Positions 1 through 8,405 of a stretch of 64,000 nucleotides of DNA are shown piece after piece (within the stretch, counting starts at the first letter, position 1; every line of letters starts with the position of its first letter). Location: positions 1-64,000 of the forward strand of contig NZ_MDFN01000001.1 in NCBI RefSeq assembly GCF_001730525.1, read 5' to 3'. Origin of the DNA: Arcticibacter eurypsychrophilus. Lineage in GTDB: Bacteria > Bacteroidota > Bacteroidia > Sphingobacteriales > Sphingobacteriaceae. Position numbers and translations under genes: made by a program. Below the pieces are notes generated by a model. That model saw only the letters and a program-made list of their open reading frames with translations. It was not told the origin of the DNA and did not search any database.

Positions 1-17
1 CATTCGTTTTGGGATTG

Positions 18-48
18 CAAAAGTGCGCATTATACCCCAGTCCTGCAA
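18..48 (-). promoter_or_regulatory. Putative promoter reading out of the left edge
   Basis: On the minus strand a TTG (46-48) is followed after exactly 20 bases by CACTTTTG (18-25), one mismatch from the Bacteroidota -7 consensus TAnnTTTG. The spacing fits the primary sigma factor of this phylum. It would drive a minus-strand gene or operon lying left of base 1, which cannot be seen here. Motif only; the start site is inferred. Confidence 0.4.
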
Positions 49-576
49 GTTTTTCGCAGCCCTTTGAACAGAAAAACAGGTGCAAATCACACAAAACCTG
101 CAGGGACGCTTATCACACAGCGGGTTAAGGAGATAAAAATAATTCAATTATTTATTAATTTAAAGCGACCTAAATGCGAATTCAGCAGACAATAGTTCCC
201 TGTGATGCGAAACAAAAGGAATCAGTGCTGGATATCTATAAAAAATGAAAAGTATTATATTACAGTAAATTGTAAATACAGCTTCATCAAGCGCATTTAA
301 GCAGCTATACAATACATTAAATTCAAATGCCCAGACATAAAACCAGGCTTTTTAGTAAAAAAAGAGATCCCTATTCATAAATTATCTATACACCAGCATA
401 CAAGCATCTATTTGATTAAATTTTTAAACACGTTTAAAATAGGATAACATATCAAATTTAATAATACAGGTTTAATGAATTTAAAAACATCAATGGCATC
501 AAATATTCCACTACACCCAATCGTGAAGAAAGCAAACACAAAATATTTTGAAAGAAATGAAACCCTAAATGATCAA
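49..576. other. AT-rich intergenic region upstream of dinB, no gene seen
   Basis: About 530 bases without a convincing reading frame, RNA gene or long repeat. It is AT-rich and separates an outward minus-strand promoter from the dinB promoter. I see nothing else supportable in it. Confidence 0.5.
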
Positions 577-584
577 TATATTTG
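577..584 (+). promoter_or_regulatory. dinB -7 promoter element (near-leaderless)
   Basis: TATATTTG matches the Bacteroidota -7 consensus TAnnTTTG exactly and ends 7 bases before the dinB ATG at 592. The transcript should therefore have almost no leader. No TTG lies at the ideal -33 spacing; the nearest (548-550) is 26 bases away. Start site inferred, not seen. Confidence 0.45.
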
Positions 585-591
585 CATTTAA

Positions 592-1698
592 ATGGAAGCA
601 GCCCCGGAAATAACGTATCGAAAAATCATTCATATAGATATGGATGCTTTTTATGCTTCCGTAGAGCAACGGGACAATCCAGAATACAGAGGCAAACCAC
701 TTGTAGTAGGCGGACTGCCAGAAGGCCGTGGAGGTGTAGTAGCTACCGCCAGTTATGAAGCCAGAAAGTTTGGCATTCGCTCTGCTATGCCCTCTAAACA
801 AGCCTTAAAACTTTGCCCTCATGCTATATTCGTTCGTCCCAGATTTGAAGCTTACAAAGAAGTTTCCAAAAGGATACGGGAGATATTCAGTAGGTACACT
901 GATCTGATTGAACCCTTATCGCTTGATGAAGCCTACTTGGATGTTACACAGGATAAGCTTCAAATCGGTTCAGCTTTAGAAATTGCCCGACGAATCAAAG
1001 CCGCCATAAAAAACGAGTTACAGTTAACCGCCTCGGCAGGTGTTTCCATCAATAAGTTTGTGGCAAAAATCGCATCGGATATTAATAAGCCAGATGGCTT
1101 GAAGTTTATAGGCCCTTCATCTGTGGAGGCTTTTATGGAACAGTTACCTGTAGCGAAATTTTACGGCGTGGGCAAGGTAACTTCCGAAAAGATGAAAAAA
1201 ATGGGATTATTTATTGGCGTCGATCTCAAGAACTTATCCGAAGCCGAACTGAGCAAAAGTTTTGGTAAATCAGGCCGATTTTATTACCAGATAGTTAGGG
1301 GAATTGATAACCGTGAGGTACAGCCGAATCGAGAAACCAAATCATTGGCCGCCGAGGACACCTTTGCATATGATCTCAGCACCATGGAAGAGATGGAGGC
1401 AGAACTCGATAAGATCTCCAAACTGGTTTATGAGCGCTTGTTAAAAAAGAATTTAAAAGGACGCACCATTACCTTAAAGGTTAAATACAGTAATTTCAAA
1501 CAGATCACCAGGAACAAATCTTTTCCAATCCCACTTGCTGACCTAGAAACAATTAATGCAACGGCTAAGCAATTGTTAAAGATCATTTTTTCAGAAACTC
1601 ACCGTGTAAGACTACTAGGCATCTCTTTATCTAATTTTGGAGAGTTGGATACCAGACCAAAAGGTAATAAAAATGCGGATCAATTAAAACTTTTTTAA
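592..1698 (+). CDS. dinB: DNA polymerase IV (Y-family, DinB)
   Basis: Error-prone Y-family polymerase for translesion synthesis, acting at stalled forks with the sliding clamp. The 368 residues are full length for the family. The N-terminal palm motif IDMDAFYASVEQ with its first catalytic aspartate is at residues 16-27. The catalytic acidic pair lies in LSLDEAYLDV near 104-113, followed by the helix-hairpin-helix thumb and the little-finger domain. The C-terminus ends QLKLF, matching the short clamp-binding peptide typical of Pol IV. The ATG is taken because a -7 element ends just upstream. It is monocistronic and transcribed alone. Confidence 0.95.
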   Translation: MEAAPEITYRKIIHIDMDAFYASVEQRDNPEYRGKPLVVGGLPEGRGGVVATASYEARKFGIRSAMPSKQALKLCPHAIFVRPRFEAYKEVSKRIREIFSRYTDLIEPLSLDEAYLDVTQDKLQIGSALEIARRIKAAIKNELQLTASAGVSINKFVAKIASDINKPDGLKFIGPSSVEAFMEQLPVAKFYGVGKVTSEKMKKMGLFIGVDLKNLSEAELSKSFGKSGRFYYQIVRGIDNREVQPNRETKSLAAEDTFAYDLSTMEEMEAELDKISKLVYERLLKKNLKGRTITLKVKYSNFKQITRNKSFPIPLADLETINATAKQLLKIIFSETHRVRLLGISLSNFGELDTRPKGNKNADQLKLF

Positions 1699-1790
1699 AT
1701 AGTCAAATCCAAACTCGTCATACCCTTAACCTGATTAAAGCCAACCTGAGCTTATCATCAAAATCGTTAACTAATTTGAGTTAATTTCCT

Positions 1791-2222
1791 CTACCTAACA
1801 ACTTTAAAACGGGCCAATGGTGCCATTCTAGCTCTATTTAGAGATAAAATATCGCCGTTAAGACTGTAATTATCAGCATCCATCAACGCCTTGGTAAGAC
1901 CATTTTCAACTTCCATATTTTCGCAAGCCATCCAGGTAGACATACCCTGAGAAAATTCTATTCTTCCATTGTCCTGAAACGTAAACCTACCCCGCATTCC
2001 ATTAAAGCCTCCGGAAGCCAAAAATCGCCCATCTTTTTGCTGAAGTAAAATAAATGGTTCTTTGCCGTTCAGCTTATCAGGTACTGATTTACCTGCAAGT
2101 TCAACCAGCTTCCATCTACGCTCGGTAATTACATTGTTTTGTTGACTATCAACACTCGATTTCTTAAAGATATAACATGCACTCATAGATAGCACACAGA
2201 AAACGATCGCTAAGCATTCCAA
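1791..2222 (-). CDS. META domain lipoprotein-like protein (HslJ-like)
   Basis: 143 residues. A hydrophobic N-terminus with an LSMSAC lipobox-like motif (C16) suggests an envelope lipoprotein. Residues about 34-142 form a META domain: WKLVELAGKSVP, then GGFNGMRGRF, then MACENMEVENGLTKAL, as in HslJ, whose members are linked to stress and antibiotic tolerance. The annotated start is TTG and the extreme N-terminus is uncertain; a true start may lie a little upstream or the gene may be slightly damaged. The role is family-level inference. Confidence 0.7.
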   Translation of the reverse strand: MECLAIVFCVLSMSACYIFKKSSVDSQQNNVITERRWKLVELAGKSVPDKLNGKEPFILLQQKDGRFLASGGFNGMRGRFTFQDNGRIEFSQGMSTWMACENMEVENGLTKALMDADNYSLNGDILSLNRARMAPLARFKVVR

Positions 2223-2379
2223 TAGTAATTATTTATTCTCACAACTCTTTTACATTGCCTCAAGGTATTCTTGAGTAATTGGAGCACCTCCAAGAGCTTT
2301 GCATTCCTCTTAATACTTTAGCGCATTTTTACAATCACTTTTCATTAGATAAACCGATGATAGCTTGAATATCGTATTT

Positions 2380-2790
2380 TTATTTGAACAAACCACCTAA
2401 TCCCCCCAAAGACTTAGAAAGGCTTTCTGAAGTAATACTTTGATCATTGGGATCATTCGCTTTGTGAGCAAACTTCTGAAGGATACCCGGTAAAGCAGCA
2501 GCAATTGCACCTGTAGGCGCTGGAGGTAATCCTAGCTTACTGCCAAGGCTGCCTACCAGTCCACGGAGATGGCGTTAGTTATTGTACTTCCAGATCCTAA
2601 ATTACCGATAAGTGAAGATAACAACCCGCCTATTCCTCTTTGTTCCGCCGCATGGTTTTTTTAAGCCATCATTTATATGTGCCGCCACTTCATTACAAAC
2701 CGCATCCACTTTGTCATTAGGAATGGTGCTGACCACTTCGGGATTACCGCCTAGCTGATTCTTCACAAGATCTAATATCTGACCAAACAT
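2380..2790 (-). pseudogene. Broken YidB/DUF937-like gene
   Basis: The start at 2790 gives a clean N-terminus (MFGQILDLVKNQLGGNPEV) typical of DUF937/YidB-like small proteins. The frame then breaks near 2640-2655. In the other frames the expected remainder is readable: a glycine-rich stretch, a second break near 2570, then LGSKLGLPPAPTGAIAAALP and the end GGLGGLFK with a stop at 2380-2382. Intact homologues run about 140-150 residues, so this is one gene with at least two frameshifts. Sequencing error would be the alternative explanation. Confidence 0.7.
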
Positions 2791-3069
2791 GATTTTCTAA
2801 TTTAAAAGCCTATACTCAAACACTCCCTGATACATCTTTGGTTGCAATATTTTTTTAATCATTCAGCAGAATAACAGGTAGTTACCACAGGAATTAAACT
2901 CAGTTTATAACTAAAACGTGCGAATAATGTTTGAACACAAAAGAATACTTACAACTATTATTGACCGCCACAAGCTAAAAATGAAACCTTTTTATCATAG
3001 AGGAAGTAAAAGCAAGAATACCATATTCAAAGCATAAGTAATACTGTCCTATCATACTGATAAAAAAAC

Positions 3070-3351
3070 ATGGAAACGATCAATCTAAATATAGAAATAC
3101 AAAAACCTATTATTTCCCTAAACGGGAAGAATTACTTAATTAACACGCACGAAATCGAAGCATTCTTTAAATCTTGTGAGGCCTTTAGCTTATCTTCATC
3201 ATCAGACCTGGTAACACAAACTAGAATAATTGCAGATACATTGATAGATCAGGCACCGACGAACATTGAAGTAGGAGATTTAAAGAATAATATCAAATTC
3301 TTAAGGGAGATTGAATTTCTATTTCGAGATATTCTAACCCCAATTAAGTAG
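3070..3351 (+). CDS. Hypothetical protein, 93 aa
   Basis: An ATG-initiated frame of 93 residues, mildly acidic, with no signal peptide or membrane segment. The N-terminal half looks like beta strands (INLNIEIQKPIISLNGK) and the C-terminal half like helices. I do not recognise the family. It stands alone between the broken YidB-like gene and HipA debris, so it may be part of the accessory load. Whether it is expressed is unknown. Confidence 0.5.
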   Translation: METINLNIEIQKPIISLNGKNYLINTHEIEAFFKSCEAFSLSSSSDLVTQTRIIADTLIDQAPTNIEVGDLKNNIKFLREIEFLFRDILTPIK

Positions 3352-3440
3352 ACCTTAATTGCGATCTGATATAAAGTTATTCGATCGGTTGATTATCCGC
3401 CAAAAAAAACTTGCTCTGTGAAGCCAAGAGGTCCAGCATT

Positions 3441-3597
3441 TTATACACCAAAAATCACAACCTCCATTTCTTCCGCCTTTAATTTAAAATATGCCGCTAC
3501 ACTTTTCGCTAAATTTAAATCCAGCACATTATTTTCCGCATCAATATTCAAAGCCAATCCTTGCTTATCAATGTGGTAAATAAACAACACATGATCA
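3441..3597 (-). pseudogene. HipA-like C-terminal remnant
   Basis: On the minus strand a short open stretch reads NIDAENNVLDLNLAKSVAAY and then KLKAEEMEVVIFGV before a stop at 3441-3443. This resembles the C-terminal helices of HipA-type kinase toxins, where an LDxxLA..VA.YF pattern precedes the end. No start or upstream kinase domain remains. It fills part of the 376-base gap between 3351 and 3727; the rest of that gap shows nothing. Confidence 0.4.
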
Positions 3598-3754
3598 GAT
3601 CATAGCAGGCTTATAAAAAAAGCAACCTTACCAACATATTCTATACTAGTGAGCAATAACTATATAATTATCCGTAAATTATATCCTCGCTGTCAGAACT
3701 TTAGGTACGACCTTTGTACAGAGTAGTATGTGCCTGAAATTAAAACTGTCTCAT

Positions 3755-4990
3755 ATGAAAAACCACATCCTCATTTGCCTAGCCAGTTGCTTCATACTGG
3801 CGACATCCTGTAAAAATAAAAATTCGGAAACAACAACCCCAACGCCAGAAACAATAACACCCGTCACTTCGGTTGAAACCGATCCGCCAAATTCTACCTA
3901 TCAACCCTCTTTTGTAGGGCAGACCAGGATCAGTGCAGTTAAAACAACCTCAAGCTTTCGATTTACTATACTTACATCTTCCTTAACCAGCCCATGGGGA
4001 ATTGCTGCGCTTCCAGACGGAAAGTTCCTAATTACCGAAAAAGCAGGCAATATGCGGGTAGTAACCACTTCCGGACAGATAGGCGCCCCACTGCAAGGTA
4101 TCCCTGCCGTAAACAGCAATGGCCAGGGCGGCTTACTCGGCTTGTGTATCGATCCCGCATTTGCAACTAGTCGTATGGTTTACTGGTCATTTTCCGAAAG
4201 CCGTCCGGATGGCAACCTCCTGGCAATTGCGAAAGGTCGAATCTCGGCTAATGAAACAAGCATGGAAAACGTAACTGTCATCTACCGAGCTACACCAGCT
4301 TATTCAGGCACAAATCAATACGGTAGCAGGGTTATTTTTGATAAGACTGGAAATCTATTAGTAAGCAGTGGTGACCGTTCTGATCCAGGCATCCGCGAGC
4401 AGGCTCAAGCATTAAACTCTTCAATTGGCAAGATCATCAGAATAACCACTGATGGACAACCCGCTCCTGGTAATCCTTTTATCGGGCAGCCAGATGCACG
4501 GCCTGAAATTTATTCAAGCGGTCACAGAAACCAGCATGGACTAGCTATTCATCCGGTTACCGGTGACTTGTGGGAGGGTGAGCTTGGTCCACGAGGAGGA
4601 GACGAAATAAACATTATACGGCCCGGCGCTAATTATGGATGGCCGGTCATTACTTATGGAATTGACTATAGTGGAAAACCAATTGGTAATGCAGTCCAGC
4701 AGCAAAATGGCATGGAACAACCAGTTTATTATTGGGACCCAGTAGTGTCACCTAGTGGAATGACGTTTTACCGTGGTAACCGAATTCCTGAGTGGGAAAA
4801 TAATTTGTTTATCGCAGCACTAAGCGGACAACATATTGTCAGACTAGTCATCACAGACAACCGTGTCACCGGTGAAGAAAGGCTTCTGGTTAGTGAGGGA
4901 CAGCGCTTTCGGGATATCATTCAAGGCATTGACAATGCATTATATTCCATAACTGACCAAGGAAGATTATATCGGATCGACAAGGAATAA
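3755..4990 (+). CDS. PQQ-dependent sugar dehydrogenase lipoprotein (aldose/sorbosone dehydrogenase family)
   Basis: A soluble six-bladed beta-propeller quinoprotein of the GSDH family, oxidising aldose sugars outside the cytoplasm with PQQ. An in-frame ATG at 3728 exists, but the one at 3755 begins a good lipoprotein signal (ATSC lipobox, C19), so I chose it; 411 residues. Family motifs: PWGIAALPDGKFLITEKAG, GQGGLLGLCIDPAF, YSSGHRNQHGLAIHP, LGPRGGDEINI and GANYGWP. It is unlinked to neighbouring genes, and no PQQ biosynthesis genes are visible. The native substrate cannot be told from sequence. Confidence 0.88.
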   Translation: MKNHILICLASCFILATSCKNKNSETTTPTPETITPVTSVETDPPNSTYQPSFVGQTRISAVKTTSSFRFTILTSSLTSPWGIAALPDGKFLITEKAGNMRVVTTSGQIGAPLQGIPAVNSNGQGGLLGLCIDPAFATSRMVYWSFSESRPDGNLLAIAKGRISANETSMENVTVIYRATPAYSGTNQYGSRVIFDKTGNLLVSSGDRSDPGIREQAQALNSSIGKIIRITTDGQPAPGNPFIGQPDARPEIYSSGHRNQHGLAIHPVTGDLWEGELGPRGGDEINIIRPGANYGWPVITYGIDYSGKPIGNAVQQQNGMEQPVYYWDPVVSPSGMTFYRGNRIPEWENNLFIAALSGQHIVRLVITDNRVTGEERLLVSEGQRFRDIIQGIDNALYSITDQGRLYRIDKE

Positions 4991-5048
4991 TCAAAAGGAT
5001 TATCGAATCTAGTGTTTTGGAAAAAGTACCGTTCTTTTATATTTTATG

Positions 5049-5099
5049 ATGTTGTTTATTTACAACATAAATAATAAACTTGTTGTAAATAAACAACAT
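5049..5099. repeat. Perfect 19-bp inverted repeat with nested operator-like palindromes
   Basis: Arms 5049-5067 and 5081-5099 are exact reverse complements separated by 13 bases. Each arm itself contains TGTTGTTTATTTACAACA, a 6-bp dyad around TTATTT. The result is two operator-like sites facing each other. It lies 58 bases after the sugar dehydrogenase and upstream of toxin-antitoxin debris. No GC-rich stem or U-tract is present, so a terminator is unlikely. Confidence 0.8.
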
Positions 5100-5303
5100 A
5101 TCTTTATAATCATAAGATAGCAGCACCAACAACCAAGTAATCAACACGATGTTAATCGACTACACTCACCTTCCTAAACTTGAAATTTCATATATTAAAA
5201 TTTGATTGCGAATGATCGCATAAAATCGATTATACTGCAAAGGTTAAATCTAATGAAAAAATAGATTTTTCAGATTCGTAGAGTACCTTAATTTGATTAA
5301 AAT

Positions 5304-5480
5304 CTATAAAGTCCTGTTCAAAAACCATAGCGTTCTCTGATCATTTAGGTCTACAAGATAACTGTCAGGTGTATTCAAATCAAACTCTCTAGCTAATTCA
5401 CTACAGATAAACTCCTTTGCAATATAACAACTTTGTGCAGCGTTATTGGGTGTAAATAATTTAACCACACAGGGAATCAA
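5304..5480 (-). pseudogene. HipA-like kinase (HipA_2 type) fragment
   Basis: The minus strand reads IPCVVKLFTPNNAAQ, then AKEFICSELAREFDLNTPDS, then YLVDLNDQ, ending at a TAG (5304-5306). The VVK...E.I...LAREF.L..P....VDL pattern is the N-terminal ATP-site region of HipA_2-type kinase-like proteins. Only about 58 codons survive, without a start. It is probably a decayed toxin or kinase gene. Confidence 0.5.
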
Positions 5481-5482
5481 TG

Positions 5483-5667
5483 TTAAACCTGCTCAGACCT
5501 AGCTATACCTGTTTCATTAGCCATGACCTTCCACTTCGCAACCGCATTTTTAACCTCTAAAATCACAGCCTCCATATCAAAAGCGGGTGACAACCTCCAT
5601 CCATTATCATGAAGTATAAACATCATCACTACAATACGTTTCCCCATTTCCTCCGGAGTTTTCCATG
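5483..5667 (-). pseudogene. HipA C-terminal fragment
   Basis: The minus strand reads WKTPEEMGKRIVVMMFILHD, then NGWRLSPAFDMEAVI, then EVKNAVAKWKVMANETGIAR, ending at TAA (5483-5485). The W.LSPAFD motif and the downstream helices resemble the C-terminal lobe of HipA. The D(D/N)HxKN metal/catalytic segment that should come just before is missing, which implies an internal deletion. The fragment abuts the nucleotidyltransferase stub at 5673. Confidence 0.5.
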
Positions 5668-5672
5668 CAGTT

Positions 5673-5750
5673 TCAATCTACTATCATATATTCAACACGA
5701 TGCACATTAAGTAGCTCGATAAAATCTATGAAATCCTGTTCAAATATCAT
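5673..5750 (-). pseudogene. Truncated nucleotidyltransferase (first 25 codons)
   Basis: MIFEQDFIDFIELLNVHRVE followed by YMIVD and a stop (5673-5675) matches the opening helix and first strand of the small nucleotidyltransferases paired with partner proteins in Bacteroidota. The catalytic GxS...DxD part is gone, replaced by the HipA fragment. Its ATG overlaps the stop of the upstream partner gene as ATGA (5747-5750), which shows they were translationally coupled. Confidence 0.55.
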
Positions 5751-5956
5751 AGTCTTCTCTGGTGTACAACTTTCACCATTTTTTCAGGAAATTGGCCATC
5801 TGCCCAGGTAAAATAATTCTTACGTAGACGGCTCACTTCAGAAAGCCTCTCGGAAGCACTTTTACTCAGCCAAAATAAAACATCAAGACTATCTTCGTCC
5901 TCCATTTTTACCTGGTTAACCACCATAGCCATCTTTCTTTCGTGTTTCATTTCCAT
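5747..5956 (-). CDS. Small partner protein of a nucleotidyltransferase pair, 69 aa
   Basis: 69 residues beginning MEMKHERKMAMV and containing WLSKSASERLSEVSRLRKNY and PEKMVKVVHQRRL. This is the kind of small helical protein found just upstream of nucleotidyltransferase genes in Bacteroidota. The downstream nucleotidyltransferase start overlaps its stop by four bases, but that gene is truncated after 25 codons, so this protein is probably orphaned. I recognise the arrangement, not a named family. A regulatory or antitoxin-like role is inference only. Confidence 0.6.
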   Translation of the reverse strand: MEMKHERKMAMVVNQVKMEDEDSLDVLFWLSKSASERLSEVSRLRKNYFTWADGQFPEKMVKVVHQRRL

Positions 5957-5959
5957 AAG

Positions 5960-6241
5960 TTAAAGATGTTTAATTTGAATCACATAACAAAAATAGTTAA
6001 AAAAACGCAGCAATTTTAACGAGATCAAGTCAGCCCTTAAGTTTAAATTCGGTCTCCCATGCTGGTCTCGATGTGAGTGTATTTGTATCATATAAAAGAC
6101 TTTTGGCAGATCTTTTACTATAGCCGTTCTCTTCCAGTTAATCAGCTCATTATCATCATTACCCAAAAACAATCTGGCAGCTATTGCATCAGGATTATGC
6201 AACAAACTCATCATAAAATTTACATTCCTTTCAATATTCAT
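5960..6241 (-). CDS. Hypothetical protein, 93 aa, in toxin-antitoxin cluster
   Basis: 93 residues with a clear helical N-terminus (MNIERNVNFMMSLLHNPDAI) and a central FLGNDDNELINWKRTAIVKD segment; no membrane segment or signal peptide. The stop lies 3 bases before the start of the next gene at 5956, so the two were probably cotranscribed. I do not recognise the family. The less conserved-looking C-terminal third (LLRFFNYFCYVIQ) could reflect a frameshifted tail. Confidence 0.45.
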   Translation of the reverse strand: MNIERNVNFMMSLLHNPDAIAARLFLGNDDNELINWKRTAIVKDLPKVFYMIQIHSHRDQHGRPNLNLRADLISLKLLRFFNYFCYVIQIKHL

Positions 6242-6360
6242 AATAGCATTTCATCAAATTGATACATCACTATTGGTATGCTTTACAGACTTCACATATC
6301 TATCATACATCTCCATAATTTCAATCTATCTACCTTGATTCCTAGTAAGAGGAGTCTCGT

Positions 6361-6549
6361 TTATTCATGAACTGATATGGATTCTGAATATGCTGAAGTA
6401 GTGCAAGTGAAATTCTGCTCATTCCCATCTATATAAAACTCACTTATGTTAACTTGAAAAGTGTCGGATACCCGCTGCAAAAATACGTCAGGCTCCGGAT
6501 GATACAATTCTGCCGCGCCAACTTCTCTAATTGTTTTTCCTAATCCCAT
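6361..6549 (-). pseudogene. Xre-type regulator with its DNA-binding core deleted
   Basis: The protein begins MGLGKTIREVG, the usual opening of an Xre helix-turn-helix repressor. It then jumps to YHPEPDVFLQRVSDTFQVNI, the helix that follows the helix-turn-helix, and ends with a ISEFYIDGNEQ-type tail. The roughly 25-30 residues that should carry the recognition helices are absent, so DNA binding is unlikely. It follows hicBA on the same strand. Confidence 0.5.
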
Positions 6550-6561
6550 AATAGCATTGTA

Positions 6562-6849
6562 CTATTCTACCTCTTCACAGCTATAAGAATCATCTACCTT
6601 TACTACTTTCTTCTTTCCTTCAAGAATGTCGTAAAAGTCATCTCTTGAATAATTCAGTAATCGAAGTAAATTCTTTACTATAAACTCTGGGATTGGGTCA
6701 ATATGGCTTTGGAAGATTATAGGCCGATTTAAATCTGACCGAAAATATTTATTATGGCCCTTTTCATTCTTAATGAATTTACAATGAGTAAGCTCTAAAA
6801 AGGATTCAAATTTCGATATGGTGATATTTCTTAGGTGTCGAGTGCTCAT
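6562..6849 (-). CDS. HicA-like toxin (YcfA/HicA mRNA interferase family)
   Basis: 95 residues. The N-terminal half carries the HicA-type double-stranded RNA-binding fold, with a CKFIKNEKGHNKYFRSD stretch containing the histidine (KGHNKY) that corresponds to the catalytic position. Family HicA toxins cleave mRNA when free of HicB. The gene lies 12 bases downstream of the HicB-like gene, so the order is antitoxin first. The C-terminal DDFYDILEGKKK extension is typical of Bacteroidota members. It appears intact; activity is inferred. Confidence 0.65.
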   Translation of the reverse strand: MSTRHLRNITISKFESFLELTHCKFIKNEKGHNKYFRSDLNRPIIFQSHIDPIPEFIVKNLLRLLNYSRDDFYDILEGKKKVVKVDDSYSCEEVE

Positions 6850-6861
6850 GCAGGCTTATAA

Positions 6862-7239
6862 TTATAAAGCCATTGCAACTTGCTTCGTCTTAGTGCTTAC
6901 TCCAGGACGATTTAATACTTCTCTATATGTTTCATTGTCCTCAAGTAAATCTTTTTCTTCCGGAGCATGAATACGCCCCTTCTTTTTATTTACTGTCCAT
7001 CCAAGCTTTTCAAGCTCATCAAAAAGAGTTTTTTTATTCGCAGTGTAATCTATAAACTGTTGTAAATTAAATTCGAAGGATTCTGTTGCCGCTAAGTCTG
7101 ATATTCCGTAACCCGTTATGTCAAGAGTTGGTGCATACACATAATGCATTTCTTCATCTTGCCATAATAATAAATTTAATCCTATGTCAATCTTATTAAC
7201 GCCGCGTTCGTATCTCGCTTCAAAATGCTTATTTGCCAT
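6862..7239 (-). CDS. HicB-like antitoxin
   Basis: 125 residues. The central HYVYAPTLDITGYGISDLAA and the following ATESFEFNLQQFIDY match the partial RNase H-like fold of HicB antitoxins (YAP.LDI.GYG.....A...F...L). The C-terminal half (NKKKGRIHAPEEKDLLEDNE) is lysine-rich and probably serves in toxin or operator binding. It precedes the HicA-like gene by 12 bases, forming a two-gene operon. Such pairs neutralise the toxin and autoregulate; that part is family knowledge. Confidence 0.65.
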   Translation of the reverse strand: MANKHFEARYERGVNKIDIGLNLLLWQDEEMHYVYAPTLDITGYGISDLAATESFEFNLQQFIDYTANKKTLFDELEKLGWTVNKKKGRIHAPEEKDLLEDNETYREVLNRPGVSTKTKQVAMAL

Positions 7240-7362
7240 TTAGCTGAGCTTTCTTTTTTGAATTTCAATCATACCGCATGTGTATGCGATTTATTATACT
7301 GTAAATATGGGAGTTTTGTTCTGTATTAGTGTAAGATAAATGCTATGTTTTTGCATAGACAA

Positions 7363-8311
7363 CTAAGCCCGAATTCCTATCAACCCCAAACCCTTCAAAA
7401 TATTTACCCCAATCTCTTTATTCAAAAACCCTTTACCCTCATTACTTACCCAAGCATCCGATACAATAATACCACACGCTTTTTCCCCTAAATCACTTTT
7501 CTTAAAGTAGCTTACGTTAGTAAAACTACCTTCCTGTAAATCTGCTTTACCTGGGAACAATAAGTAGCACTTAACCGCATCAAAATAATGGTGATAGGCA
7601 AACATCTGTTCCCCTAAATCACTTTTCTTAAAGTAGCTTACGTTAGTAAAACTACCTTCCTGTAAATCTGCTTTACCTGGGAACAATAAGTAGCACTTAA
7701 CCGCATCAAAATAATGGTGATAGGCAAACATCTGCCTAAGGTCATCCATACCCACATTTTTTATTCCTTTTCGCCGGAAATAACTGTCTTTTCAATAACG
7801 ATATCAGGTTTGAGATAACGATGCGTGGATTGATGGTTCCAGAACTTGGTAGAGCGTTGGTTATGAATCACCAGTGTGCCGTCATTTGCTTTTTGCAACA
7901 TCCTGTAAATGTATTCCTCCCATAATTTATTCATATCAAACAGAATAGCAATTGAATGAGAAGAATCAGAACTTATATCGGGGCGATAGTTGAGCAAGAA
8001 CAATTTAGCAATTTGAATCGCAGATTTATATGATTCATATTTCCGATCAAATATCATTTTATCAAAGGTTGAGGCATCTACTTTCAGATCCTTCACGTCA
8101 GCGATTGAAGTTGCAACTGATAACATTGTGAAAGCAGATACTGATTATTACAAATTAGTGGTAAAATCTTAATCACTTTACCCAGAATCTGGTGGAGTAC
8201 ATGATCCCGATCATAAGTAGTTTTTGATATATAGAACAGTTCTTTATGCACCACATTTTTAATGATATGCTTCTGTAGTAACAGCCTACCCTTCAAAGCG
8301 GTATGTGATGG
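7363..8311 (-). pseudogene. mcrC copy 1: damaged McrC-family gene
   Basis: McrC is the nuclease partner of the McrB GTPase in type IV restriction of modified DNA. Compared with copy 2 (14399-15601) this copy starts at HTALKGRLLLQKHI with the N-terminal part missing. It frameshifts near 8105 and has lost about 50 bases near 7775, removing the VIDTKWK segment that holds a catalytic PD-(D/E)XK lysine. A 126-bp stretch is duplicated at 7485-7736. It cannot be functional. Nucleotide similarity to copy 2 is very high by eye, so the duplication is recent. Confidence 0.85.
7485..7736. repeat. 126-bp in-frame tandem duplication inside mcrC copy 1
   Basis: Two consecutive 126-bp units (7485-7610 and 7611-7736), identical apart from the last two bases. 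Each encodes the same 42 residues, from QMFAYHHYFDAVKC to FKKSDLGE. Copy 2 of mcrC at 14.5 kb has only one unit. Because 126 is a multiple of three, the frame is preserved. Confidence 0.92.
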
Positions 8312-8405
8312 AATTTCTTTTGATGAAGCCCTTAAATGTACCTCTTGACATCAAAAAAGATAAGAACGCCAAATGTTTTTAACTCCTTGCTGGCTATAAA
8401 GGCTT

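Noticed and set aside
5049-5099. Palindrome as a transcription terminator
   Set aside because: The stem is AT-rich and no T-run follows; operator-like symmetry is a better reading.
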